A stretch of 36,679 bases of DNA from DAXETY01 sp051155755 (GCA_051155755.1 DAXETY010000065.1:1-36679); one strand, 5' to 3'; numbered from the stretch's first letter, positions 24,230 through 32,455 are shown. Made by a program: numbers and translations. Notes: generated by a model not told the origin, from the sequence alone.

Positions 24230-26893
24230 TTGGCAGATTCATCACCTGCTGAGGTGAGCCGGAATGTAGCCCGGGCCAGGGACATCCTTCGCAAAAAAGA
24301 GCCCGGGCCGAAAGCCGCCGAAATCCTGGCACTCTCCCGGAAACTCAAACAGGAAAATGCGTTCGGATACGCGCGCAGACTGCTCCGGCTTGCAAGGGAG
24401 TCTTCCGAACCGGAGACCGATGCGCGCCTGTCCCTCCAGCTGGCCCAGGAACAAGCCCTGTGCACTCATAAAGACCCCCATTTGCCGGTCCGCAATCGAT
24501 TGGAAGGTGCGTTGCGGATTCTGGATGCCGCCGACCCGCTTAAGGAATCCCGGGATCAGGAAACCCTGGGTCTGGCCGGTGCCATTTTCAAGCGGAAATG
24601 GGAAGTCGGTGGCCGCAAGGCTCACCTGGAACAATCCCTGTACCATTATCTGCGGGGCTATCGACTGGGAGCGGCCTACGATTCGGGCTACACCGGCATC
24701 AATGCCGCCTTCATCCTGGACCAGCTGGCCGACCTGGAAGCCGCGGAAGCCAAACGGGCCGGTGTCGAGTCCCCGGTCGCCGGGGAGCGGCGCAAACTGG
24801 CCGCAGAGATACGAACGACGCTGGTGGAAACGCTGCCCACACTTGCCGAAACGGACAGCGACCTCCTGCGCAACTACTGGTTTCTGGCCACCGTCGCCGA
24901 GGCCTTTTTTGGTTTGGCCGATTATCACCGGGCCGGTACATGGCTCGAAAAGGCCAGAGCCAATTGCGATATTCCACTCTGGGAGATGGAGTCCACAGCC
25001 CGGCAGCTGGCAACGCTCGCGCGTTTGCAGTCCGGCAACGATCCCCAAAAAGTGGACCCCGCCGCCTGGACGGTTCTGAAGCAATTTCTGGGTGGCAGCG
25101 CCCAGGGCTTGCGTACGGCCTATCTGGGCAAGGTGGGGCTGGCGCTTTCGGGCGGCGGATTTCGAGCCTCGCTGTTTCACATCGGCGTGCTGGCCAAGCT
25201 GGCCGAGTTGGACATGCTGCGTCACGTCGAAGTGCTCTCCTGCGTGTCCGGAGGCTCCATTGTCGGCGCGCATTATTACCTGAAGATGCGCGAGTTGTTC
25301 AAACGCAAGGCGGATGCCGATATCCAGCGCGATGACTACGTGCGCATCGTGCAGGAAACCTGCCGGGAATTTCTTGCCGGTGTCCAGACCAACATCCGCA
25401 CCCGGGTGGCGGCCGAGTTTTTGACCAATATCAAAATGATTTTCCGGCCGAACTATTCCCGCACGATGCGCGCCGGCGAACTTTACGAGGAGAAGATCTA
25501 CGCCCGGATCCCGGATGGCGAGGGAAAAACGCCGCGCTGGTTGAATGATCTATTCATCCATCCCGGGGACGAGGCCGATTCATTTGCTCCCAAACGGGAC
25601 AATTGGCGACGGTCAGCCAAAGTGCCAATCCTGATTTTAAATGCCACCACCCTGAATACCGGACACAACTGGCAATTTACCGCATCCTGGATGGGTGAGC
25701 CGCCGTCGAGCATCGACACGGCCATCGATGCCAACTATCGCCTGCGGAGAATGTACTATCACGAGGCACCACCGCCCCATAACCGAATCCGGCTCGGTCA
25801 CGCCGTAGCCGCATCGGCCTGTGTGCCGGGGCTTTTCGAGCCCATTGTGCTGCCGCGGTTGTATGTGCGCAACCCTGATCCGGAACCGGAGCAAGACCGG
25901 GCGCCTTCAATCGAAGACCGACCGATTACCTTACGCCTGGTGGACGGCGGTGTCCACGACAATCAAGGCATCATGAGCCTGCTGGAGCAGGATTGCAATT
26001 CGGTAATCGTCAGCGACGCCAGCGGACAGATGGACAGCGATGATAATCCCAGCAAGGGCATCCTCGGTGTTCCGCTGCGTTCCAACAGCATTTTGATGGC
26101 CCGGGTCCGGGAGGCCGAATACCGTGAACTGGATGCCCGCAGCCAGGCGGGCGTGCTGCGGAATTTGCTCTTTATTCACCTCAAAAGGGGACTGGAAGTG
26201 ATCCCGGTCAACTGGATCGGATGTGAGGATCCGCCGGAGCTTTCAGCGGACTTTCTCGCCAACCGGGCCGACCAAACCACCCCATATGGAATTCTGAAAG
26301 AAGTTCAGGAAAAGTTGGGCGCCATCCGCACCGACCTGGATTCGTTTTGCGACAAAGAGGCCTATGCCCTGATGACCAGTGGCTATCGCATGGCAGAAAA
26401 CGGATTCAAAGGAAAATTCGAGCACTTTCCCCTATCGACTCAAGCGCCCCCGGTTTGGGATTTTCTGGCGGTGGAAGAATCGATGCGCAATCCATCCAAA
26501 AGCACACACCTGCTGAGACTGCTGGATGTATGCAGCCGGCGGGCATTTAAGATCTGGCGGCTGGTCACGCCCCTGAAAATCACCGGCATAACGCTGGGCG
26601 TTCTGGCGCTGGTTTTTTTGCTGTGGGCCTGCTGGAAATGGTCTTCAGTAGCGCTGGTGACCCTTGGAACCGTCGGCACGACCGCAGCCGTTTTGGTTGC
26701 AGGGGCCATCGTCGGCAAATCGGTCATGCGCGTGGTGCGCTACCGCGAGACGCTGGCCGAGATCGCCACCGGCATCGCCATGTCGCTCGCAGGCTGGATC
26801 CTGGCTCGAATTCACCTGCATGTCTTTGACCGGTGGTATCTGCGATCCGGCAAGATAAACGCTCCAATGAAATCGCCCGAAAACGACCGGTAA
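24230..26893 (+). CDS. TPR-patatin-transmembrane fusion
   Basis: 887 residues from TTG 24230, chosen because GAGGAGGTG lies just upstream; the frame further left only translates the repeat. Residues 1-295 are helical repeats resembling the TPR-S/TRAFs-binding module of conflict proteins (AEILALSRKLKQ, SGYTGINAAFILDQLADL, NYWFLATVAEAFFGLADYHRAGTWLEKA). Residues 300-700 are a patatin domain: SGGGFR (307-312), nucleophile in CVSGGS (Ser340), LVDGG (Asp572). Two or three TM helices lie at about 784-866. This gives a membrane-anchored lipase with a candidate sensor. TPR-S assignment is from recall of the pattern and needs a profile search. Confidence 0.8.
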   Translation: MADSSPAEVSRNVARARDILRKKEPGPKAAEILALSRKLKQENAFGYARRLLRLARESSEPETDARLSLQLAQEQALCTHKDPHLPVRNRLEGALRILDAADPLKESRDQETLGLAGAIFKRKWEVGGRKAHLEQSLYHYLRGYRLGAAYDSGYTGINAAFILDQLADLEAAEAKRAGVESPVAGERRKLAAEIRTTLVETLPTLAETDSDLLRNYWFLATVAEAFFGLADYHRAGTWLEKARANCDIPLWEMESTARQLATLARLQSGNDPQKVDPAAWTVLKQFLGGSAQGLRTAYLGKVGLALSGGGFRASLFHIGVLAKLAELDMLRHVEVLSCVSGGSIVGAHYYLKMRELFKRKADADIQRDDYVRIVQETCREFLAGVQTNIRTRVAAEFLTNIKMIFRPNYSRTMRAGELYEEKIYARIPDGEGKTPRWLNDLFIHPGDEADSFAPKRDNWRRSAKVPILILNATTLNTGHNWQFTASWMGEPPSSIDTAIDANYRLRRMYYHEAPPPHNRIRLGHAVAASACVPGLFEPIVLPRLYVRNPDPEPEQDRAPSIEDRPITLRLVDGGVHDNQGIMSLLEQDCNSVIVSDASGQMDSDDNPSKGILGVPLRSNSILMARVREAEYRELDARSQAGVLRNLLFIHLKRGLEVIPVNWIGCEDPPELSADFLANRADQTTPYGILKEVQEKLGAIRTDLDSFCDKEAYALMTSGYRMAENGFKGKFEHFPLSTQAPPVWDFLAVEESMRNPSKSTHLLRLLDVCSRRAFKIWRLVTPLKITGITLGVLALVFLLWACWKWSSVALVTLGTVGTTAAVLVAGAIVGKSVMRVVRYRETLAEIATGIAMSLAGWILARIHLHVFDRWYLRSGKINAPMKSPENDR

Positions 26894-26979
26894 GCCGGCC
26901 GATTCCGACCAGGTCGGCAGGAGGGGTTGCCCGATGCAACCGCAACCATCGGCCCGCCATCGAGAACTGGAGGTGACGC

Positions 26980-27516
26980 ATGAAAATCTGTATCGATCCC
27001 GGACACGGCGGAAACGATCCGGGTGCCATCGGAACCGATCCGTTCGTCATGGAGGAAAAGGACTTTAATCTGGCCGTGGGCCTGCTGCTGGAAGGCATCC
27101 TGGAGCAAAACGGTCACTGGGTGGTCATGACCCGGCGGCGTGACCGCACGCTGGGCCTGGCAGGGCGGGCGAATTTCGCCAACCGTCTGGGCGCCGACCT
27201 TTTCGTCAGTATTCATGCCAATGCGGCCGTAACACCCGCTGCCCAGGGAATGGAGGTCTATCATTTCGCGGCTTCCCCTGAGGGCACTCGGGCCGCCGCA
27301 GCCGTTCTGAACCGCATGATCGCGAAATTTCCGGGTCACAGGAACCGCGGCGTCAGGGAGGCCAACTTCACCGTGCTGCGGGTCACGGAGATGCCGGCCA
27401 TTCTGGTGGAATGCGAATTTCTGACCAATCCGGAACAGCTGGTATTTCTCGCCGATCCCCAAAACCGCCGGGAACTCGCCGCCGCCATTGCCGAAGGCAT
27501 CCAACACCTGGGCTGA
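26980..27516 (+). CDS. N-acetylmuramoyl-L-alanine amidase (Amidase_3), no signal peptide
   Basis: A 178-residue zinc amidase that cuts peptidoglycan between MurNAc and L-Ala. Metal and catalytic residues are visible in ICIDPGHGG (His), EKDFNLAV (Glu), VSIHANA (His) and LVECEFLTN (Glu). It is a bare catalytic domain with no signal peptide, SH3 or AMIN domain, so it cannot reach the wall unless the inner membrane is breached or a partner exports it. The ATG at 26980 has GGAGGTG. It lies 86 bases after the TPR-patatin gene. Confidence 0.9.
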   Translation: MKICIDPGHGGNDPGAIGTDPFVMEEKDFNLAVGLLLEGILEQNGHWVVMTRRRDRTLGLAGRANFANRLGADLFVSIHANAAVTPAAQGMEVYHFAASPEGTRAAAAVLNRMIAKFPGHRNRGVREANFTVLRVTEMPAILVECEFLTNPEQLVFLADPQNRRELAAAIAEGIQHLG

Positions 27517-27603
27517 TCCCGACAACAAGCCCGGCAAGCAGTGCAGATCAGCGCGCTGCCGCGGCCACAGCCAGCCTCACAAGCACGAAGGGAGAGCGAT
27601 GGC

Positions 27604-28080
27604 ATGTCCGCCGACAAACAACAAACGATGTATGATTACGTGCAGAAACGCTACCAGGAGGCCGTCGATTACTACCGCAGGAGCGGCCGCTACAATAAGC
27701 GGGTATACAAGGTGACCCGGATCCTGACCCTGTTGTTCGGTGCCGTCGTCACCCTGGCCTCGTCTCTGGCTTCGGCCAGCTTCATCTCCGAGAGCATCGT
27801 CTGGGACCGCATCTTCGCGATCGGAACCCCGATCCTGGCCGCCGCCCTGGCTTTTTTGGGCGGATTTTCCCAAAACTTTCAGTGGGGTGCGGCCTGGCAG
27901 GACATGGTCCTGACCGGCGAGCGGCTGCAAAAGGAGCTGGACCGGGTGATGGTGACCCAGCCCGAAGCGCTCGACCTGACCGCGGAGATGAATTTGCTCA
28001 ACGACTTCGTCATCGACGAAAGCCGCGGATTCTTCGAGCGGATCCTGGGCCGAGCCAAGCCCGCCCGAAAAGATCGGTAA
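27604..28080 (+). CDS. SLATT/DUF4231-like two-TM protein
   Basis: 158 residues: a helical N-terminus (YVQKRYQEAVDYYRRSGRYNKRVYK), two TM helices (about TRILTLLFGAVVTLASSLASA and FAIGTPILAAALAFLGGF), then a cytoplasmic helix with FQWGAAWQDMVLTGERLQKEL. This is the layout of SLATT-type proteins, predicted pore-forming effectors in nucleotide-linked conflict systems. No sensor domain is fused. The ATG at 27604 follows GGGAGAG. An upstream GTG at 27541 is in frame but lacks a site. Confidence 0.75.
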   Translation: MSADKQQTMYDYVQKRYQEAVDYYRRSGRYNKRVYKVTRILTLLFGAVVTLASSLASASFISESIVWDRIFAIGTPILAAALAFLGGFSQNFQWGAAWQDMVLTGERLQKELDRVMVTQPEALDLTAEMNLLNDFVIDESRGFFERILGRAKPARKDR

Positions 28081-28148
28081 GCGGGCCTGTCATACGCATT
28101 CGAAAAGCCGGCGCCCGAAAGCCGGCAAACCTGCGGAGTGCGCTTCCC

Positions 28149-29858
28149 ATGAATCCAGGGTTGGATCCCACCGTCGTGCTTACCGGAATGCTGCCGGCAG
28201 TGATACTGGCTGCAGCAGTGTTGACCGCGCTGGCTTCGGCCCTGCTGTTGCGGCTGTACCGCCGGGCCGTGTTGCGGGCCATGAACGTCGCCGTCGGCAC
28301 GACGCCTCCAAACAGACCGCCGGTGGCCGACGCCGAACCCGACGCGGCCCCGCCGCTGACCGTTGTCGATCTCGATGCCGGCAGCCGACCCCACCTGGAT
28401 CCTTCGGCCAGTGCGGCCTTGCGGCGGGCCGAGCACTCCCTGCGTTATACGGCCGGTGTTTATCTGGTCGGCGGCCTGCTGTATGCCCTGATTTTCGCAT
28501 CCGCCTGGATGGTGTTGTCCGAAGGCGGATTTCTTCCGGTCCGATTCAGCTGGCTGTGGGTGTGTTACAGCTGGCCGATCGTCCCCGCGCTGGCGGTTGC
28601 AACCGTCAGCGATCCGCGCCGCTTGGCGCTCGTCGCCGGCGGATACGGACTGGTTGCCGTCATCGCCGCGGCTGTGGCGCTGATGCGCAACCCAGTCCTC
28701 GCCCCGGGGCAGCTGATCTTTTTCTGGATGTACGCCAACGCGCCGGGTACGCTGCTGCTGCTGGCCTTTTTGCGACCGCGGGTTCGGGCGGTAGGCCCCC
28801 TGGTGCTGGCCTTCATGCTGACCGGCGTCACCGGAGCGGCGCTGGGTATCCAGGTGGTTGGCAGCAGCGATCATCTGATGCGCGGTTGGGTCGCGGTGGG
28901 CAGCGCCCTGGGACTGGGGGCCACCGCATTGTTCATCCTGCTGCACCTGGCAGGTTTTGCATTGTTCGGTGTCCTGGGCTGGATACTGCTGCGCTGGATC
29001 GGCCGGCGATATCGATTGAAACAAACCAGTGATCAGTCGGTAATCCTGGACTCCATGTGGCTGATGTTCGGCGTAGTCCAGTCCATCACCCTGGTATTCG
29101 AAGGTTGGATGTGGATTTTTACCGGTATCGTCGCCTTTGCAATTTACAAACTGGCGGTATTGGCGGGGTTTAAATGTCGGCAACGGTCGTCCGGCGACAA
29201 AATCGCCCGAGTCTCTCTGTTGCTGCTGCGGGTATTTTCCCTGGGGCGGCGCAGTGAACAGCTGTTTCGGCGGCTCTCGAAGCAATGGCTGCAAACCGGC
29301 AACATCGGTTTGATCGCCGGCCCCGATCTGGTCACTGCCACAGTGGAGCCCCACGAGTTTATGGACTTTCTATCCCGCAGACTGTCACAGCGGTTTATTC
29401 GGGATGAAGCCGATCTGCACGCCCGCCTGTCGCAAATCGATCCGGGGCCGGACCCGGACGGTCGCCACCGGGTCAACGAATTCTTCTGTCACGCCGACAC
29501 GTGGCAGATGACCATGACAACGCTGGCGGCGGAAAGCCGGTCGGTAATGATGGATCTGCGCAGCTTTTCACCGGCCAACCAGGGCTGCCTTTACGAACTG
29601 CAGGAACTGCTGCGCCGCGTGCCCCTGTCAAAAGTGCTGCTGGTGATCGATGCCGCCACGGACCGGTCGCATCTGGAACAGACCTTGCAGCGTCTCTGGG
29701 CTGGCGTTGACGCCGCCTCCCCCAATCGGCAGGCGGCATCCCCCGAAGTGCGGATCTTTGACCTGGCCGCCCGGTCCAAAGGGGAGATGGAAGCGTTGCT
29801 GCAACAACTGTTCACTCTGGGCGATACCGCCGATCGACCGACCGGCGGGGCCGGGTAA
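28149..29858 (+). CDS. Polytopic membrane protein with TIR-like C-terminal domain
   Basis: 569 residues. TM1 (9-35) is followed by a Pro-rich loop. Seven or eight more TM helices lie between about 100 and 342, and a soluble domain of about 200 residues begins near 370. The soluble part starts IGLIAGPDL and contains FFCHADTWQMTM, VMMDLRSFSPANQGCLYEL (466-484), KVLLVID and RIFDLA. The S-x4-GCxxEL segment with Glu483 resembles the TIR motif that carries the catalytic Glu of NADases, but I see no clear NAD-binding glycine loop. It could equally be a related Rossmann-like fold. Ribosome site is weak (GGAG, about ten bases). Last gene of the locus, ending seven bases from the convergent cupin gene. 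Confidence 0.65.
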   Translation: MNPGLDPTVVLTGMLPAVILAAAVLTALASALLLRLYRRAVLRAMNVAVGTTPPNRPPVADAEPDAAPPLTVVDLDAGSRPHLDPSASAALRRAEHSLRYTAGVYLVGGLLYALIFASAWMVLSEGGFLPVRFSWLWVCYSWPIVPALAVATVSDPRRLALVAGGYGLVAVIAAAVALMRNPVLAPGQLIFFWMYANAPGTLLLLAFLRPRVRAVGPLVLAFMLTGVTGAALGIQVVGSSDHLMRGWVAVGSALGLGATALFILLHLAGFALFGVLGWILLRWIGRRYRLKQTSDQSVILDSMWLMFGVVQSITLVFEGWMWIFTGIVAFAIYKLAVLAGFKCRQRSSGDKIARVSLLLLRVFSLGRRSEQLFRRLSKQWLQTGNIGLIAGPDLVTATVEPHEFMDFLSRRLSQRFIRDEADLHARLSQIDPGPDPDGRHRVNEFFCHADTWQMTMTTLAAESRSVMMDLRSFSPANQGCLYELQELLRRVPLSKVLLVIDAATDRSHLEQTLQRLWAGVDAASPNRQAASPEVRIFDLAARSKGEMEALLQQLFTLGDTADRPTGGAG

Positions 29859-29865
29859 GAACGGA

Positions 29866-30135
29866 CTATCCAAACCGGTAATGTTTCCTGACCGGCTCGG
29901 TGATGTCCCAGACACAGGAGAGGCCGGCCGGAAAACGCACCAGGTCGCCGGCCCCGAATTCCACCTTGCCGCCGTCTGGCGTGCTCACCGCCACGCGGCC
30001 TTCCAGCAGGTAGCAGGTTTCTTCGGTGTCGTAATGCCAGTCGAATCGGGAGACTTCCTTTTCCCAGATCGGCCATTCGAAAACGCCCTGTTGTTCAAGT
30101 TCCACGGCTTGCGGTTTTTTTACTTCGATTTTCAT
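29866..30135 (-). CDS. Small cupin-domain protein
   Basis: An 89-residue single cupin barrel of the EutQ-like Cupin_3 type. Marks are EWPIWEKEVSRFDWHYDTEETCYLLEGRV (described in parts: WPIWEKE, DTEETCYLLEG), FGAGDLVRFPAG and the closing HYRFG. Metal ligands are partly degenerate. Substrate unknown. Start 30135 has GGAGGTG. It is 18 bases downstream of the flavodoxin gene and probably cotranscribed. Confidence 0.85.
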   Translation of the reverse strand: MKIEVKKPQAVELEQQGVFEWPIWEKEVSRFDWHYDTEETCYLLEGRVAVSTPDGGKVEFGAGDLVRFPAGLSCVWDITEPVRKHYRFG

Positions 30136-30153
30136 GGCACCTCCACCCAACGA

Positions 30154-30642
30154 TTAAGACGAACGCCGCAGTCGTTTCACCAGATCGGCCACACGGCGTC
30201 CCAGCTTGCGTCCATTTTCCCGCGCGGCGGTGTCCGGTGCGCCCACACAGGCCGTGCCGTAGTGACCGGTGGCCGCCATGGGGTCACCGACGATGATCAT
30301 CCCATAAATCAGCAGCGCCTGAATGATGGACAACATGGTGGTTTCCTTGCCGCCGGAGGCGTCCCCCGAGGTGGCAAAGGCGGCGCCCACCTTGTTTTCC
30401 ATCTTCTTGCGGCCCCCGATGAAATCGTCCAGAACCTGCTTGAGCTGGGCCGCCATCGTGCCGAAATACACCGGAGAGCCGGCGATCAGCCCATCGGCGG
30501 CGGCAAAATCCTCCTGGGTCACGTCCCGGGTGTGGCGCAGCACCGCTTCCACATCGTCCACCTGACCCACGCCTTCGGCGACGGCCTCGGCCAGCTTGCG
30601 GGTATTGCCGCCTTTGGAATAGTACAGAATCACGACCTTCAT
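30154..30642 (-). CDS. Flavodoxin-family FMN protein
   Basis: A 162-residue flavodoxin fold. The phosphate-binding loop is YYSKGGNTRKLA, then AGSPVYFGTMAAQLKQVLD, AFATSGDASGGKETT and a final helix. Similar to WrbA/NAD(P)H-dependent FMN oxidoreductases, though a shade short for WrbA. Likely a cytoplasmic quinone or low-potential electron carrier. Start 30642 follows AAAGGAGG. Confidence 0.85.
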   Translation of the reverse strand: MKVVILYYSKGGNTRKLAEAVAEGVGQVDDVEAVLRHTRDVTQEDFAAADGLIAGSPVYFGTMAAQLKQVLDDFIGGRKKMENKVGAAFATSGDASGGKETTMLSIIQALLIYGMIIVGDPMAATGHYGTACVGAPDTAARENGRKLGRRVADLVKRLRRSS

Positions 30643-30881
30643 GCGGCCTCCTTTGGAATCCGTGCCGGCGGCGGATCGCCGGCAGAAATTATGGATTCGA
30701 TCAGCTTAGACGATCGGCCGGCAAAGATCAATACGGACAGGCCGCCTGCAGGCGCATCGGAATCGATCCAGGAGAGGCCTGAGCGGTTTCAAGGAAAGAT
30801 CATCTCGACAAGCGCCGTTGCTCGCTTATGATGTGAGGATGTGCTGGAGCCAAAAATCCTTCTAATCGGCCGGTTGTTTTC

Positions 30882-31532
30882 ATGTGGACCTGGTCGCTGA
30901 ACTGGGGGGAAGTTACGCCGTCGATCGTCATCGGATCCTGTCCGATGACGGCCGCCGATCTGAAGCGCATTGTCGAGGAAAACCGGATTGGGGCCGTGCT
31001 TTCGTTGCAGCACGACGACTGCCTGGCCTACTGGAACATTGACTATGCGAGTGTGGTTGCAACCGCCCGGAGCATGAATGTGACCATGGCCCGCTGCCCG
31101 ATTCGGGATTTCGATATCGCCGACATGCGCAGACGGCTGCCCGCAGCCGTTTCGATGCTGGCCGGGCTGATCGGCTCGGATCGACGCACATACGTGCACT
31201 GCACCGCCGGAATGGGCCGGGCGCCGCTGACGGTGCTCGGCTACTTGGTATGGGTGGCCGGTTACAACTCCGAAGATGCAATCCGCCTGATTTTACAGGG
31301 GCGTCCCGAGGCCGTGCCAGCCTGGGAGGCCTTGCACGGCGCCGAAACGGACCTGGAAAAATGCTATCGCAGGGAAATCAAAGCCCTGGCTTACAAACTG
31401 CACGAAGCCGGCATCAACGCCGATCCCGGGGCCGACTGGCATCAGGCAAAAGCCGGAATTTTGAGAGAAAAATTGGCGGCCGGCGATCTGCGCTGCAGCG
31501 GTTCGGATCCCGAAAACGATTACGGTCGCTAG
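30882..31532 (+). CDS. Dual-specificity phosphatase, SEX4/laforin-like glucan phosphatase
   Basis: 216 residues. The signature loop HCTAGMGRAP (His106, Cys107, Arg113) is of the CxAGxGR type seen in glucan phosphatases rather than ordinary DSPs. The upstream IGSCPMTAADLKRI, LSLQHD, RDFD (general acid Asp) and RRRLP segments and the downstream TVLGYLVWVAGYN segment track the plant SEX4 catalytic domain closely, as I remember it. No carbohydrate-binding module is attached. The C-terminal helical tail (LEKCYRREIKALAYKLHEAGI) may stand in for the SEX4 C-terminal motif. Possible role: dephosphorylating glycogen-like polymer. No clear ribosome site before the ATG. Stands alone, divergent from the flavodoxin gene; the 30643-30881 gap shows nothing firm. 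Confidence 0.75.
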   Translation: MWTWSLNWGEVTPSIVIGSCPMTAADLKRIVEENRIGAVLSLQHDDCLAYWNIDYASVVATARSMNVTMARCPIRDFDIADMRRRLPAAVSMLAGLIGSDRRTYVHCTAGMGRAPLTVLGYLVWVAGYNSEDAIRLILQGRPEAVPAWEALHGAETDLEKCYRREIKALAYKLHEAGINADPGADWHQAKAGILREKLAAGDLRCSGSDPENDYGR

Positions 31533-31592
31533 CGCTTTTGCATTAACATCATTGCGAAGCGTCGCTGCTGCAAATGCACAAAAAGATATGGA

Positions 31593-32198
31593 CTATAATC
31601 GATAACCCAGGACGGCTGACAGAATATATCCGTTCAAATCGGCACCCAGGGAGTCGTCAAACGCTTCGGCTTCCTCGGTCAGCAGGTACTTGCCTTCGAA
31701 GCCGAGAAACCAATTGGAAGCGAGGTCAAAATTCGCGCCGGCCACAATTTGTCCACCGAATACGGTGTCGCTGTCGTCATCCGAAGCGCTCATCCCCATA
31801 AAGGTGACATCTGCATCTATTTGAGTGTAATATAAGCCAATGCCGGCACCCAGATACACTTCACCGAACTGCAACGGCATGATCCCTTTGGCTGTTATGG
31901 TGATCGGTATCACCGAAATGTCAAAGCTAAAGGAGGCCAGGGGATCGGAAAAGCTGTCGTCGGTTTCGAAATAACCGACAACCGGCTCTAAGACAAAATT
32001 GGGCGTCACATAATGTCCCCAGGCAATCTCTCCGCTGAACCCCGAATCGAAATCCGCACCGTCGTCGGTCAGATCGCCGTTGGGCGTGTAAAAACCGGCC
32101 TTGAAAGCCAGGTAGTTGTCCTGTCCGAAGGCCGCCAGGGGGGGCAACAGCAGAAGGGCACAACCGAGAACCATCCACTTGCAGATGTTTGCTTTCAT
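31593..32198 (-). CDS. Outer-membrane beta-barrel protein, riboswitch controlled
   Basis: A 201-residue small porin-like protein (OmpW/OMP_b-brl type). A signal peptide ends near AFGQ (residue 26). The mature chain has alternating amphipathic strands (YLAFKAGFYTPNGDL, FVLEPVVGYFET, EVYLGAGIGLYYT, WFLGFEGKYLL) and the typical C-terminal aromatic-ending strand LSAVLGYRL. Loops are Asp-rich (ASDDDSDT, TDDGADFDSG), which could bind cations. Start 32198 has AGGAGG. Transcribed from a sigma-70 promoter through a c-di-GMP riboswitch, so it is probably a surface or biofilm-related protein. Confidence 0.88.
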   Translation of the reverse strand: MKANICKWMVLGCALLLLPPLAAFGQDNYLAFKAGFYTPNGDLTDDGADFDSGFSGEIAWGHYVTPNFVLEPVVGYFETDDSFSDPLASFSFDISVIPITITAKGIMPLQFGEVYLGAGIGLYYTQIDADVTFMGMSASDDDSDTVFGGQIVAGANFDLASNWFLGFEGKYLLTEEAEAFDDSLGADLNGYILSAVLGYRL

Positions 32199-32293
32199 GA
32201 ATCCTCCTAGAGAGTATTATGAAATTGGGCATTGCGCAGCCCTCTGTCGCAACACCGCTACCGGACCGACCGTCCGCGCATATCGCTTTAAAT

Positions 32294-32331
32294 CAAAAAA
32301 GCCAGGCCACCTCTTGAAAGGCAACTTGGCT
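32294..32331 (-). terminator. Intrinsic terminator, expression platform of second riboswitch
   Basis: On the minus strand AGCCA.GTTGCC pairs with GGTGGC.TGGCT (some G-U pairs) and is followed by TTTTTT. It lies between aptamer and porin gene. Confidence 0.8.
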
Positions 32332-32339
32332 GTGGTTGA

Positions 32340-32412
32340 CTACCCGGCAACCCGGCTGTCTTAAACAAGACCCGTGGCTTTCCGTCCCCCGATCACTCGA
32401 GGTTTGGCATGA
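32340..32412 (-). promoter_or_regulatory. c-di-GMP-I (GEMM-I) riboswitch aptamer
   Basis: The minus strand reads GCCAAACCTCGA, GTGA loop, TCGGGGGACGGAAAGCC, ACGGGTCTT, AAGACAGCCGGGTTGCCG. P2 (CCTCGA/TCGGGG) and P3 (GTCTT/AAGAC) form, and the paired bases differ from those in the 968-1042 copy with pairing kept, which supports a real structured RNA. Confidence 0.88.
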
Positions 32413-32426
32413 TTCTGGATTTTCGT

Positions 32427-32455
32427 ATCATACTGGAATCGGCCTTTTGGGTCAA
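32427..32455 (-). promoter_or_regulatory. Sigma-70 promoter of riboswitch-porin transcript
   Basis: The minus strand reads TTGACC, 17 bases, TATGAT, ending 15 bases before the aptamer. The geometry equals that of the promoter at 1062-1090. Confidence 0.75.

Noticed and set aside
22883..29858. Calling the locus a CBASS system
   Set aside because: A CapV-like patatin is present, but no cyclic-nucleotide synthase or Cap2/Cap3-type gene lies within the window on either side.
32199..32426. Considering the porin leader as coding on the plus strand
   Set aside because: The region is fully explained by aptamer, terminator and promoter on the minus strand.
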